A stretch of DNA of 64,000 nucleotides from Bradyrhizobium sp. U87765 SZCCT0048 (GCF_018131225.1 NZ_JAFCMM010000005.1:62001-126000); one strand, 5' to 3'. Counted from the stretch's first letter, positions 1 through 9,380 are shown. Numbers and translations: made by a program. Notes: a model not told the origin generated them from the sequence alone.

Positions 1-1
1 A

Positions 2-1162
2 ATCAGGCAGGCCATCGTCACCCAGCTCGACAAGCTGAGCTACTACTCGCTGTTCGGCAGCACGACGACCCTGCCGTCGGTCGAGTTCGCCGAGGTGCTG
101 TGCCGCCTCGCCGCGCCCGAGGGCATGACGCGCGTGTTCTTTTCGTCCGGCGGTTCGGAGGCGGTCGAGACCGCGATCAAGATCGCGCGGCAGTACTGGC
201 ACCTGACCCAGCCGGGACGCACCAAGTTCATTTCGCTGCGCAACGCGTACCACGGCGTGACGCTGGGGGCTCTGTCGCTCAACGGCAAGGCGGTCTATCG
301 CGCACCCTACGAGCCGCTGCTGCCCGGCTTCTCTCAAGTCGAGACGCCTCATCTCTATCGCAACCCCTTCACCACCGATCCGGAAGAGCTTGGCCGGATC
401 TGCGCCATGCTGCTGGAGCGCGAGATCATCCATCAGGGGCCCAACAGCGTTGCCGCCTTCATCGCGGAGCCGATCCAGGGGGCCGGCGGCGTCATCGTGC
501 CGCCGCGAAACTTCTGGCCGTTGGTGCGCGAGATCTGCGATCGCCATGGCGTGCTGCTGATCGCCGACGAGGTCGTCACGGGCTTCGGGCGCTCCGGCAG
601 CATGTTCGGGTGCCGGGCGTTCGGCGTGAAGCCCGACATCATGGTGTTCGCAAAGGGGATCAACAGCGGTTATGTCCCGCTGGGCGCGACCATGGTCTCT
701 GCGCGCATCGCCGAAGCCTTCGATACCGACGATCGCAACGAGTTCTCGCCGCGCACCTTCATGCACGGCAATACCTATGCCGGACATTCGCTGGCCTGTG
801 CGGCTGGCATCGCCAATCTGCGCATCGTCGAGGCGGAAAATCTCCCGGCCAATGCCGGCAGTGTCGGCGGCTACCTGCTGGAGCGGCTGGCGGGTCTCGC
901 ACCCAGGCATCGCAATATCGGCGATATCCGCGGCATGGGCCTGATGGTCGCTGTCGAGCTGGTGGCGGACAAGGACACGAAGAAGCCATTCGAGCTGTCG
1001 GAGCGATTTGGCGCGCGTGTGTGGGAGCGCTGCGTCGAGAACGGCGTGTTGATCCGGAATATGGCGGATACATTCATCATGTCTCCGCCCCTGACACTCA
1101 CGAGAGCCCACGTCGACGAGATGGTGGACGTCTTCGACAGGGCAATTTCAGCCGTGGAATGA
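2..1162 (+). CDS. Class III PLP-dependent aminotransferase, 5' end cut by the window
   Basis: This is a pyridoxal-phosphate enzyme that moves an amino group from an amine or omega-amino acid to a keto acid. The frame is open from base 2, so the first residues lie outside the window. Fold-type I class III landmarks are visible: SSGGSEAVETAIK (PLP phosphate loop), AYHG, the DEVVTGFGRSG block holding the PLP aspartate, and AKGINSGYVPLGA, whose lysine (about base 653) should form the Schiff base. About 387 residues are present of a usual 430-460. It is followed by a small membrane protein, a sodium symporter and an amidase on the same strand, which suggests nitrogen-compound catabolism. The exact substrate cannot be read from the sequence; omega-amino acid:pyruvate or diamine transaminases are possible. 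Confidence 0.9.
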   Translation: MRQAIVTQLDKLSYYSLFGSTTTLPSVEFAEVLCRLAAPEGMTRVFFSSGGSEAVETAIKIARQYWHLTQPGRTKFISLRNAYHGVTLGALSLNGKAVYRAPYEPLLPGFSQVETPHLYRNPFTTDPEELGRICAMLLEREIIHQGPNSVAAFIAEPIQGAGGVIVPPRNFWPLVREICDRHGVLLIADEVVTGFGRSGSMFGCRAFGVKPDIMVFAKGINSGYVPLGATMVSARIAEAFDTDDRNEFSPRTFMHGNTYAGHSLACAAGIANLRIVEAENLPANAGSVGGYLLERLAGLAPRHRNIGDIRGMGLMVAVELVADKDTKKPFELSERFGARVWERCVENGVLIRNMADTFIMSPPLTLTRAHVDEMVDVFDRAISAVE

Positions 1163-1305
1163 AGCGCGGCGCCGGGCGCTGCGTGCGCGCCCGGCGTGCC
1201 AACCGATGCGGAGCCGTGCCGATCGGGCACGGCGGGAGGACGGCTGCGCCGATCCCGGCGCGTGCGGACGTAATGCTGGCAAGCCATGACGAGGAGCAGG
1301 AGCCC

Positions 1306-1539
1306 ATGTTGAAAAGAATAAGCGCGGCGTCCGGGACAAGACCGGTCATCGTGGCGTGGTTCGCGCTCGATGCGATCGTCGGACTGTTTCCACCGATCTA
1401 TTGGGCTGCGAGCGGAGCCGATCCGCGCGTGATCGGTTTGCCGTTGTCGGTGTTCTACTTCGTGGCGGTCGGCCTGTTCATCTCCGCCAGCCTTGTCGTC
1501 GCCTATTTTCTCGACGAGTCCGCGCGCCCGCGCGGCTGA
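1306..1539 (+). CDS. Small two-helix membrane protein, DUF3311-like, partner of the symporter
   Basis: This is a 77-residue protein with two hydrophobic stretches (about residues 15-37 and 45-68) and short polar ends. Small proteins of this shape, often annotated DUF3311, commonly sit directly before sodium:solute symporter genes and are thought to be accessory subunits. The start at 1306 is chosen because a purine-rich GAGGAGCAGGAG tract lies just upstream and translation begins shortly before the first membrane helix. The symporter gene starts 41 bases after its stop. The family assignment rests on size, topology and position only. Confidence 0.65.
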   Translation: MLKRISAASGTRPVIVAWFALDAIVGLFPPIYWAASGADPRVIGLPLSVFYFVAVGLFISASLVVAYFLDESARPRG

Positions 1540-1580
1540 CGGTGCGTTTCAAAAAACAATAATGAGGGGAGGCGTGGCAC

Positions 1581-3116
1581 ATGGTGGTCACATATGGGGT
1601 GGTCGCGATCTTTTTCGCGCTCGTGATCTGGATTCTTCAGAGGTCTTTCGTCGCCGATAAGTCCTTCACCGACTATGCGGTCGGCGGCCGGTCGTTCGGT
1701 GGCTTCTATCAGGCGATGTCGTTTCTCAACACGTGGTATCCCGGCGCGACGTTTGTCGCCTTCGCCGGGCTGTCCGCGGGGGCCGGCGTGCTCGGTTTCT
1801 ATGGACTGACCTGCGGTCTGCTGACCGTCGTGGTGATGTATCTGATGGCCCAGCGGGTATGGATCTGGGGCTCGCAGTTCGACCTGCGCACGCAGGCCGA
1901 TCTGTTCGCGCTGCGCTACAATTCCAGACACATTCGCACCGTCGCGGCGGTGATCGGCATCGTTTCGAGTTTTCCCTGGCTGATCCTCGGGCTGCAGGCG
2001 CTGGGCGTGGTTTTTCATGCGCTGTCGCTCGGACAGATGAGCTTTCCCGCCTGCGTCGTGATCGGCGTGCTGGTGATGGTGGTCCGTCAGTTCTGGACCA
2101 TCCGGATGGGAATGCGCGGGGTGGTGATCTCCGACATGTTCCAGGGCATCGTCGCCTATATCGGCGGGGCGATCCTGTTGCTCGGCATGACGATCTGGCT
2201 GGTGACGACGCAAGGGGCGGGCTTCGACAAAATGCCGGCGCGGATGTTCGACATTCCCGGCTTCGGCTCGCCCACGGGGCCGCTCTATCTGTTCGCGCTG
2301 ATGTTCACCGGCGCGCTCGGCGGATGGTGCTGGCCGGCGGTGTTCGTGCGTCTCTACACCGCCGATGGCGTTCGCAGCCTGAAGCAGTCCGCAGCGATCG
2401 GTGTACCGCTGTCCTATCTGTTCTACCTGGCGCTGACGTTCTTCGCGTTCTTCGGATCGATTTTTCCCGAGGTCCAGGCTGCTCCGCACGAGGTGTTCTT
2501 CATCGTCAGCCAGAAGGCCGGCGGGACCTGGATGCTGGCGCTGGCGGGAACGGTGGTGCTGGCGGCGTCGATGGGCGCGATCGACGGCGGCATCCAGGCC
2601 AGCGGGGCGCAGATCGCCAACGATATCGTCGGCAACTACGCGAAGCTCGAACACAGGCAGATGCTGCTGTCGGCCAAGCTCGGCATGCTGGCGATGACCA
2701 TCCTCGGCGCGGTGATCGCCTGCTTCGAGATTCCGCAACTGTTCGCGCTTGCCGTCCTCGCCTACCAGGGCGTCATCCAGCTCGCAGTGCCGCAGTTCGT
2801 CGGCATCTTCTGGAAACGCGGCAACAAGTACGGCGCGACCGCCGGCATGGTCTGCGGCTTCGTGGTGGCGGTGGTGCTGGAGATGGCGCATCCGACCTTC
2901 GTGCCGTGGGCTTATGGCCTGACGTCCGGGGTGATCGCGCTCGCCGTCAATCTCGTGATCTATGTCGCGGCGGCCTACCTGATCCGGATGCCTGACGCCG
3001 AGCGCAGGCGGGTGGACGACATGTTCGCGAGCGTCGCACGGCCCGCGCCGGAGGCATCGGCCGTGACAGGGGCGGCGGTCACCGTCCTGGCGGCAGAGAG
3101 TGTCGCGCACCGCTAG
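1581..3116 (+). CDS. Sodium:solute symporter (SSS family) permease
   Basis: This is an inner-membrane transporter of 511 residues with about 13 hydrophobic helices, the normal size and layout of the SSS family that couples solute entry to sodium. The N-terminal part after helix 1 has the family pattern DYAVGGRSFGGFYQAMSF, and the helix-5 region reads ISDMFQGIVAYIGG. A strong GGGGAGG ribosome binding site lies about 8 bases before the ATG. The C-terminal tail after the last helix is polar. Its neighbours, an aminotransferase, an amidase and an outer-membrane channel, suggest import of an amide, amine or amino-acid-like compound, but the substrate is not defined by sequence. Confidence 0.9.
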   Translation: MVVTYGVVAIFFALVIWILQRSFVADKSFTDYAVGGRSFGGFYQAMSFLNTWYPGATFVAFAGLSAGAGVLGFYGLTCGLLTVVVMYLMAQRVWIWGSQFDLRTQADLFALRYNSRHIRTVAAVIGIVSSFPWLILGLQALGVVFHALSLGQMSFPACVVIGVLVMVVRQFWTIRMGMRGVVISDMFQGIVAYIGGAILLLGMTIWLVTTQGAGFDKMPARMFDIPGFGSPTGPLYLFALMFTGALGGWCWPAVFVRLYTADGVRSLKQSAAIGVPLSYLFYLALTFFAFFGSIFPEVQAAPHEVFFIVSQKAGGTWMLALAGTVVLAASMGAIDGGIQASGAQIANDIVGNYAKLEHRQMLLSAKLGMLAMTILGAVIACFEIPQLFALAVLAYQGVIQLAVPQFVGIFWKRGNKYGATAGMVCGFVVAVVLEMAHPTFVPWAYGLTSGVIALAVNLVIYVAAAYLIRMPDAERRRVDDMFASVARPAPEASAVTGAAVTVLAAESVAHR

Positions 3117-3241
3117 CACGCCCGGACAGCGGCGAGGCCTTGCTCACGAGGCCTCGTGCTGCGGACGCATGCCGGACGAACAAACATCGTCGCCGCCGGG
3201 GCGCCGACAATATCAACGAGACATCAAGGGAGGAAAGGACG

Positions 3242-4648
3242 ATGCATCGGGATCTTTGGCGATGGTCGGCAACCGAACTGGGGCAGGCGATCGGCGATCG
3301 CAGCATTTCGAGCCGGGAGGCGGTTCAGGCGAGCCTCGATCGCATTGCGGCGGTGAACCCGACGGTCAATGCGGTGGTGCAGGTGCTGGCCGACGAGGCG
3401 CTGGCGGCGGCCGATCAGGCCGATGCGGCGGTCAAGGCCGGCCTCGCGCTCGGGCCGCTGCATGGCGTGCCGGTGACCGTCAAAGTCAACATCGATCAGC
3501 GCGGTTGCGCGACCACCGATGGCGTCGTCGCATTTCGCGACGGGATCGCGACCGAGGATCATCCGGTGGTGGCGAACCTGCGCAAGGCCGGGGCGGTAAT
3601 CGTCGGGCGCACCAACACGCCGGCGTTTTCCCATCGCTGGTTTACCGACAACGACCTGCATGGCGCGACCCGCAATCCATGGAGCCGGCGATTGACGCCC
3701 GGCGGATCGAGCGGCGGCGCCGCGGCCGCGGTCGCGGCCGGCATGGGCGCGATCGCGCACGGCAACGACTTCGGTGGATCGATCCGCTATCCGGCCTATG
3801 CCTGCGGCGTCGCCGGGCTGCGGCCGACGCCGGGGCGCATCCCCCAGTTCAATCCATCCTGGAAGAAAGATGCCCCGCTCACCGCGCAACTGATGGCTGT
3901 GCAGGGGCCGCTGGCGCGCTCGATTGCCGATCTGCGCGCGGGCCTCGCGGTGATGGCTGCGGGCGATCCGCGGGACGGCAACTGGATGCCGGTGCCGCTC
4001 GAGGGCGCGCGTCTGCATCATCCGATCCGCGCCGCGATCGCGCCGGACCCAGACGGCTCCACCGCGCCTGAGGTCCGCGATGCGGTTCGCGCCGCCGGAC
4101 GGGCCCTCGCCGATGCGGGCTATCTCGTCGAGGAGGTCACGCCGCCGCGGTTCAGCGAAGCGGCGCAGCTTTGGCACGAACTCGTCATCAACGAGGAGCA
4201 GCGTTTCCTTGCGCCTGCGATGCGCCAGTTCGGCGACGAGAAGAGCCGGCGCAACATGGACAGCCACATCGCCTACGCACCGAAGCTGGACGGCGACCAG
4301 ATCCTGGCCGGCTTCGCGCGGCGGCTGGGAATCATGCGCGCATGGCAGCTGTTCATGGAGCGCTATCCCGTCGTCGTGCTGCCAGTGTCGCATCAGCTTC
4401 CGTTCCGAAACGGCCTCGACCAGGAGAGCGAGCCGGAAGTGCGCGCCATGATCGATGCCCAGCAGCCGCTGCTGGCGGTTGCGGTCGTCGGCTGTCCGTC
4501 GGTGGTGGTGCCGACGGGCGTGGTCGGCGACAGCCCGGTCGGCGTGCAGGTGGTCGCCGGCCGCTTCCGCGAGGATGTCTGCTTCGATGCGGCGCAAGCC
4601 ATCGAGGCGCGGGCGTCGATCAGGACGCCGATCGATCCGAGAGAGTAG
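3242..4648 (+). CDS. Amidase signature family hydrolase
   Basis: This 468-residue enzyme hydrolyses an amide bond to acid plus ammonia or amine. The Ser-cisSer-Lys triad of the amidase signature family is complete: K81 in TVKVNID, S156 in the PGGSSGGAA glycine-rich loop, and nucleophile S180 in DFGGSIRYPA, with the 24-residue spacing usual for the family. The ATG at 3242 follows a strong GGGAGGAAAGG site; the open frame runs further upstream, but the extra residues are arginine-rich and not family-like. It lies 125 bases after the symporter gene and is probably in the same transcript. The amide product could feed the upstream aminotransferase. The substrate is unknown. Confidence 0.9.
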   Translation: MHRDLWRWSATELGQAIGDRSISSREAVQASLDRIAAVNPTVNAVVQVLADEALAAADQADAAVKAGLALGPLHGVPVTVKVNIDQRGCATTDGVVAFRDGIATEDHPVVANLRKAGAVIVGRTNTPAFSHRWFTDNDLHGATRNPWSRRLTPGGSSGGAAAAVAAGMGAIAHGNDFGGSIRYPAYACGVAGLRPTPGRIPQFNPSWKKDAPLTAQLMAVQGPLARSIADLRAGLAVMAAGDPRDGNWMPVPLEGARLHHPIRAAIAPDPDGSTAPEVRDAVRAAGRALADAGYLVEEVTPPRFSEAAQLWHELVINEEQRFLAPAMRQFGDEKSRRNMDSHIAYAPKLDGDQILAGFARRLGIMRAWQLFMERYPVVVLPVSHQLPFRNGLDQESEPEVRAMIDAQQPLLAVAVVGCPSVVVPTGVVGDSPVGVQVVAGRFREDVCFDAAQAIEARASIRTPIDPRE

Positions 4649-4852
4649 GCGCGCCGCGCGTTCGGCCGGAGCCGACGTTTTCGCAGTGCACATGATTCAG
4701 GACGGCGTAGCCGATGAGCGGCCGCGCCGGCAGATGCCGGCTGGGCGCGCGGAGATTCCGCCGTCCGCAAACGACAACTCAAGGAAATCGGCCGGCGCGC
4801 GTCGGCCGGGGCAGTCGCAAAATCGGTTGCGACCACGAAGAGGGGGAGCGTC

Positions 4853-5845
4853 ATGAGAATGAAATCGGCCGCGGTCACCGCCGCACTTGTTTCGGCACTG
4901 TCATCCATGCCCGCGGAGGCCTATGAGTTCGGTTATCCCGGCTGGGCGCAGAAGCCGGGCATCGTGGTCGGCAACGCCGCGACGGCGCCGCCGCCTGGAC
5001 TGTATATGTTCAACCAGGTGTTCACGTATCAGGCCAACATCGTCGGTCCCGGCGCTCCCAATGTCGGCGGCAGCGCGACCCCGGTTCATGCGGCGGTTGA
5101 GGCCTCCGGCCTGCTATGGGTGCCCGGCTGGACGTTTCTGGGCGGGACGTACAATGCCGTGGTCGTCCAGCCGTTCATCATGGCGGACGTCGGCGGGCCG
5201 CTGAACCTCCAGCAGGCCGGCATGCACAACACCTACATCGTGCCCGCGGAACTGAGCTGGAGACTTGGCGACAGCGGCGTCTTCGTCAAGGCGGGACTGG
5301 GGATCTATGTCCCCAACGGCACGGTCACCGGCATCAATGGGCTGGGCAACGTCGGCAATCCGTGGTGGACCTTCCAGCCCGAGATCGTCGTGTCCTACCT
5401 CAAGGACGGTTGGAATCTGACGGCGAACGTCTTTCAGGAAATGAACACCCGCAGTACCGTCACTAACTACAGGAGCGGTGACGTGCTCCACGCGGAATTC
5501 ACCGCAACCAAAACGATCGGCAACTGGACCATCGGTCCGGTGGCCTACTATGTCGGCCAGGTCAGCAACGATCAGTCCAGTTCATTCTATGGCGGCGCCA
5601 TCAATGTCAATCGTTACAACATATGGGCGGCGGGCGCGCTGGTCGGCTATAACTTCGGGCCGGCGACATTGAACGTGTGGGCGTTCGATGAGATCTCCGC
5701 CCATGCGTCCGGAGGAACGCCGATCGGCGGCGCGGACACCGCTTCGATCACGAAGGGATGGAGCGTCTTCGCCAGCCTCAGCTATCGGCTGTGGGCGCCG
5801 GATGAACCGGCTGCGGCGCCGAAGCGGCCGCAGTTCTTCAAGTAG
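4853..5845 (+). CDS. Outer-membrane channel, phenol-degradation 'MetA-pathway' transporter family
   Basis: This is a 330-residue exported protein. Residues 1-23 form a signal peptide ending MPAEA, and the mature part has alternating hydrophobic and aromatic residues typical of a beta-barrel (for example WTFLGGTYNAVVVQPF and WNLTANVFQEMN), ending near the C-terminus in aromatic strands. It resembles the SphA-like/Phenol_MetA_deg family (PF13557) of outer-membrane proteins found in catabolic gene clusters of soil bacteria. The start at 4853 has GGGGAGCG upstream; a second ATG six bases later is also possible. It probably lets the substrate of the upstream symporter and amidase cross the outer membrane. 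A terminator follows directly. Confidence 0.75.
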   Translation: MRMKSAAVTAALVSALSSMPAEAYEFGYPGWAQKPGIVVGNAATAPPPGLYMFNQVFTYQANIVGPGAPNVGGSATPVHAAVEASGLLWVPGWTFLGGTYNAVVVQPFIMADVGGPLNLQQAGMHNTYIVPAELSWRLGDSGVFVKAGLGIYVPNGTVTGINGLGNVGNPWWTFQPEIVVSYLKDGWNLTANVFQEMNTRSTVTNYRSGDVLHAEFTATKTIGNWTIGPVAYYVGQVSNDQSSSFYGGAINVNRYNIWAAGALVGYNFGPATLNVWAFDEISAHASGGTPIGGADTASITKGWSVFASLSYRLWAPDEPAAAPKRPQFFK

Positions 5846-5864
5846 ATGGCCGGTCACGATATCT

Positions 5865-5888
5865 GAAAGGCGCCTCGGGGCGCCTTTC
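5865..5888 (+). terminator. Rho-independent-like hairpin closing the first operon
   Basis: A perfect 10-bp stem (5865-5874 with 5879-5888, arms GAAAGGCGCC and GGCGCCTTTC) encloses a TCGG tetraloop 19 bases after the outer-membrane gene. The run of T is short (TTTCTC), so termination strength is uncertain, but the position fits the end of the 2-5845 transcription unit. Confidence 0.75.
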
Positions 5889-6138
5889 TCGTCATCGAAA
5901 CACGATCTTCTTCGAAACACGGCGTTGGCGGTTCATCGCCAGGCTGCCGGCGCGGGCGCGCGGATCGGCTGGGGCGGCCGGCACCGCTGCGCATGCCTGG
6001 ATCGCCCGCCCACGGCCCCCCGTAATATTGACATCGCGGCACGAGACGAACGAATAATGCCGAACGTGCCGGTACGACGGCAGATGCCGCGGACCGCTTC
6101 GCCGGTCGCGGGGCGCGGTACTTCGGGTTCTTATCGCG

Positions 6139-7047
6139 ATGGCTCAGCGCTCGTCTCCCACCTCCGGATCACGCATCGAGCTGCGGCGCGGGCTGCGCAG
6201 CCCGTTGCTCGACATGGAGCTGATCCGGGCGTTCGTCGCCGTCGCCGAAGCCGGCGGCTTCACGGCGGCCGCCGATGGCCTGCATCGCACCCAGGCGGCG
6301 ATCAGCCTGCAGATCAAGCGCCTCGAGGAGGTTGCCGGCGCCAGCCTGATCGTGCGCGGTCCCGGCCAGTTCCGCCTGACCGACAAGGGTGAGGTGCTGC
6401 TCGACTATGCGCGGCGGCTGATCGCACTCAACCAGGAGGCGCTTGGCAGCCTCGATCCCGAGCGGGTCGCCGGCAAGGTGCGGCTCGGCGCCACGGAGCA
6501 CTACGCCAGCCGCGTGCTGCCGCCGGTGATCGCGGCATTCTGCAGCGCGTATCCTGATATCCAGATCGAGGTGCATTCCGACACCTGGGCGGCGATGCGC
6601 GCCGCGCTCGGCGCGGAAGTCGATCTGCTGATCGGCATGAGTCGCCGCGACGAGCGGCGCGGCGTGGTGCTGCGCACCGACGAGGTGGTGTGGGCGACGT
6701 CGTTGGAGAATTCGCCGCACTTGCGCACGCCGCTGCCGCTGGCGCTGTCAGCCCCCGGCGCGATGTTTCGCCAGCTCGCGATCTCGACGCTGGAAGCGAT
6801 CGGCCGCGACTGGCGTCTCGCCTATCTCAGCAAGCACACCGCGGCGCTCGAGGCCGCCGTTGCCGCGGGCCTTGCGGTGTCGGTGTTCAACCACACCAGC
6901 ATCGGGGATCGCCTGCGTATCCTCACGCCGGAAGACGGCTTTCCGGCATTGCCGCCGATCGATATCACCATCGAGACGGCGGCAAGCGATCCGCCGCTCA
7001 GCATCCGCCGCTTCCGCGACTTCCTGATCGCGCATCTCAAGGCCTGA
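6139..7047 (+). CDS. LysR-family transcriptional regulator
   Basis: The protein has the N-terminal winged helix-turn-helix of LysR regulators (LIRAFVAVAEAGGFTAAA, then HRTQAAISLQIKRLEE) and a C-terminal effector-binding domain, 302 residues as drawn. The DNA-binding domain starts unusually late because the first 25 residues are arginine-rich; the ATG at 6214 (MELIRAF) is a credible alternative start and would give 277 residues, the more normal length. A perfect 16-bp palindrome at 6189-6204 lies within this extra region, which supports the later start. It points into the AroE-like/FAD/SMP-30 cluster and is the natural candidate regulator of it. Confidence 0.85.
   Translation: MAQRSSPTSGSRIELRRGLRSPLLDMELIRAFVAVAEAGGFTAAADGLHRTQAAISLQIKRLEEVAGASLIVRGPGQFRLTDKGEVLLDYARRLIALNQEALGSLDPERVAGKVRLGATEHYASRVLPPVIAAFCSAYPDIQIEVHSDTWAAMRAALGAEVDLLIGMSRRDERRGVVLRTDEVVWATSLENSPHLRTPLPLALSAPGAMFRQLAISTLEAIGRDWRLAYLSKHTAALEAAVAAGLAVSVFNHTSIGDRLRILTPEDGFPALPPIDITIETAASDPPLSIRRFRDFLIAHLKA
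6189..6204. promoter_or_regulatory. 16-bp perfect palindrome just before the alternative LysR start
   Basis: CGGGCTGCGCAGCCCG is its own reverse complement and ends 9 bases before the ATG at 6214. It may be an autoregulatory site or a hairpin over the ribosome binding site. In such GC-rich DNA chance is not excluded. Confidence 0.3.
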
Positions 7048-7114
7048 GCCGCGCGCCATAGCGTTTGCTAATGGCGCGGATTAATCTTTCTCGTTCGCCA
7101 AGCCCGGCTGCCGC

Positions 7115-8032
7115 ATGTCAAACGACGATGGCGGTCGGCGCATGATGCCCGATGCGCGGCCCATGCGGGGAGAGATGAGCGTGCTTCAATCGGGACGGCT
7201 GGCCAGCGAGCAGTTTCCCAATGGCGAGTTGCGCCTGTTTGGCCTTCTCGGCGATCCCGTGGCCCAGGTCCGTGCGCCATTCCCCGCCACCGAGCTGATG
7301 CGCAAGGCTGGCGCCAATGCCGCACTGCTGCCCATGCATGTGACACCGGCGGATCTCGCAGATGTGTTCGCGGCGCTGTGCAGGATCGGCAATCTCGACG
7401 GCCTCGTGATCACGGTGCCGCACAAGCTCGCGATGGCCGCCCTGGTCGACGACCTCACCGAACGGGCGCGGCTCGCCGGCGCGGTCAATCTCGCGCGCCG
7501 CGACGGTGATGGCCGGTGGCGCGGCGAGATGGTCGATGGTTTTGCGTTCGCGCGCGGCCTGGCGCAGAGCGGCTTTGCGCCGCGCGGGCAGCGGGCCCTG
7601 CTGGTCGGCGCCGGCGGCGCGGGATCGGCGGTTGCCGCCGAGCTGGTGCGCGAGGGGGCGGAGCTGCGGCTCTACGACGCGTCGCGGCCGCGCGCGCAAG
7701 CGCTCGCGGCCCATCTGGCGCGCGGCGGCTTTCCCGGCGTGATGGTGCTCGACCGTCCCGATCCAGCCGGTTGCGCGCTGGTGGTGAACGCCACCCCGCT
7801 CGGCATGAAGCCCGACGATCCGCTGCCGGTGGATCCGGCCGCGCTCGACCCGGCGATGCTGGTTGCGGAGGTGGTGATGAAGCCGCCGGTCACCGCGCTG
7901 CTGGACCAGGCGAAGCGGCGTGGCTGTCGCATCCAGCTCGGCGAGGCCGTGATGTTCAACCAGCTCGACGCCATGGTCGGCTTTCTGCTCGACGGCCGTG
8001 TCGCCGGCGGCAGTGCGGCCGGCGGACACTGA
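7115..8032 (+). CDS. AroE-like (shikimate dehydrogenase family) NAD(P) dehydrogenase, divergent substrate site
   Basis: This protein has the two-domain AroE layout: a substrate domain with ITVPHK, whose lysine is the catalytic base, and an NAD(P)-binding domain with the glycine-rich VGAGGAGSA loop, then NATPLGM and QLGEAVMFNQLDAMVGF near the end. The paired aspartate is retained in EMVDGFAF. The usual N-terminal H-S-x-S-P motif that holds shikimate carboxylate reads GDPVAQVRAP here, so both serines are missing. It is therefore unlikely to be the housekeeping AroE and probably acts on a related hydroxy-acid. Starts at 7142 or 7175 would also fit, and 7175 gives a more typical length of 285. 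It begins the catabolic-looking cluster. Confidence 0.8.
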   Translation: MSNDDGGRRMMPDARPMRGEMSVLQSGRLASEQFPNGELRLFGLLGDPVAQVRAPFPATELMRKAGANAALLPMHVTPADLADVFAALCRIGNLDGLVITVPHKLAMAALVDDLTERARLAGAVNLARRDGDGRWRGEMVDGFAFARGLAQSGFAPRGQRALLVGAGGAGSAVAAELVREGAELRLYDASRPRAQALAAHLARGGFPGVMVLDRPDPAGCALVVNATPLGMKPDDPLPVDPAALDPAMLVAEVVMKPPVTALLDQAKRRGCRIQLGEAVMFNQLDAMVGFLLDGRVAGGSAAGGH

Positions 8033-8120
8033 ATGCGCCGGGCGAGGTTCTTGTTCTGGCTCCCCGGCGAAACGCCCGGGCGCCGCTTTTCGTAGTCCGT
8101 GAGGCCGGGGTGATCGAACG

Positions 8121-9380
8121 ATGGTGAAATTGGCAAGCCGCTACGACGTGGTCGTCGCGGGCGGCGGATCGGCCGGCGTCGCCGCCGCCATCGGCGCCGC
8201 GCGCAGCGGCGCACGCACGCTGCTGGTGGAGCGCTATGGCTTTCTCGGCGGCGCGATCACCAACAGCAACGTGCCGACCTATTGCGGCTTCTTCCGCCAG
8301 GCGGCGGAGCCGGAGCGGATCATCGGTGGTGTCGGCGCCGAGTTGCTGCAGCGTCTGGCCGAGGCCGGGCAGGACGTGACGCCGCGCCGCTCGAAGTCCG
8401 GCAACTGGATCGTGACGCTGGATGTCGAGGTGCTCAAGGTCGTGCTCGACGAGCTCACCACGGTGGATGGCCTCGATGTGGTGCTGCATGCCATGGTCAC
8501 GGGGGCGCAGGTGTCGGATGGCGCGCTCCAGGCGGTGACGCTGACCGATCATGTCGGGACCATCGAAATTGCGGCGTCGGCTTTCGTCGATGCCAGCGGC
8601 GAAGCCGACCTCGCCACCCGCGCGGGCCTGCGGCCGCGGTTGACGCGCGGTGGCGCGGATGGCGTCTATCCCGCGTCGTTTCCGATCCGTGTCGGAGGCA
8701 TCGCCGACCCGGCGCTGCTGACGCCGACGGTGCTCGCCAGCGCCACTGCGGCACTGCGCGCGGTCCATCCGGATCTGCCGCTGCGCGACAATGGCGGCAT
8801 CTGGTGGCCGCTGCCGGCGGGCGGCGAGCTGTGGTGCATGGCGATCGATCTCGATGTGCAGGGCGCCGATTGCACCAGCCAGAGCGATGCCGAGCGGCTC
8901 GGCCGCAAGACCGCCCATGCCTGGCTCGCGGCGCTGCGCAAGCAGCCGGGGCTGGAGCAGGCCTATGTCATTTCCAGCGGGCCGCAGGTCGGCATCCGCG
9001 AGAGCCGCCATGTCGAGGCGGAGGAAATGGTGACCGCCCAGGCCGCCGGGTGCGGCGAGCGCCGCGCCGACGGCATTGCCCGCGCCGGCTGGCCGATGGA
9101 GGTTCATGCCGCGCCGGGGCGCGCGATCTATCACGCCATCGGTGGCGACGGCTTCTTCGACGTTCCCTATGGCGCTCTGTGCGCGCGGGGCATCCGCAAC
9201 CTCTGGCTTGCCGGCCGCAATGTCGGCAGCGATGCGCTGGCCTATGGCTCGTTGCGGGTGATGGGCACGGCATTCGCGACGGGGCATGCCGCCGGCGTTG
9301 CCGCGGCGCGCGATCCGCGTCGCATCGCCGGTGCCGCCGTGGTGCGCGAGGCGCTACAGGCGCAGGGCGCGCTGGTGTGA
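8121..9380 (+). CDS. FAD-dependent oxidoreductase (FAD_oxidored family)
   Basis: This 419-residue flavoprotein starts with a Rossmann dinucleotide fold, YDVVVAGGGSAGVAAAIGAA, with the acidic end of strand 2 in LLVERYGFLGG. Family marks include FVDASGEADLATRAG in the middle and the C-terminal NLWLAGRNVGSDALAYGSLRV block that contacts FAD. This is the PF12831 pattern, seen in oxidoreductases of sugar-acid, cyclitol and glycan catabolism. No convincing ribosome binding site precedes the ATG, but there is no better start. It lies 88 bases after the AroE-like gene. The substrate is unknown; oxidation of a ring or chain hydroxyl is likely. Confidence 0.85.
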   Translation: MVKLASRYDVVVAGGGSAGVAAAIGAARSGARTLLVERYGFLGGAITNSNVPTYCGFFRQAAEPERIIGGVGAELLQRLAEAGQDVTPRRSKSGNWIVTLDVEVLKVVLDELTTVDGLDVVLHAMVTGAQVSDGALQAVTLTDHVGTIEIAASAFVDASGEADLATRAGLRPRLTRGGADGVYPASFPIRVGGIADPALLTPTVLASATAALRAVHPDLPLRDNGGIWWPLPAGGELWCMAIDLDVQGADCTSQSDAERLGRKTAHAWLAALRKQPGLEQAYVISSGPQVGIRESRHVEAEEMVTAQAAGCGERRADGIARAGWPMEVHAAPGRAIYHAIGGDGFFDVPYGALCARGIRNLWLAGRNVGSDALAYGSLRVMGTAFATGHAAGVAAARDPRRIAGAAVVREALQAQGALV

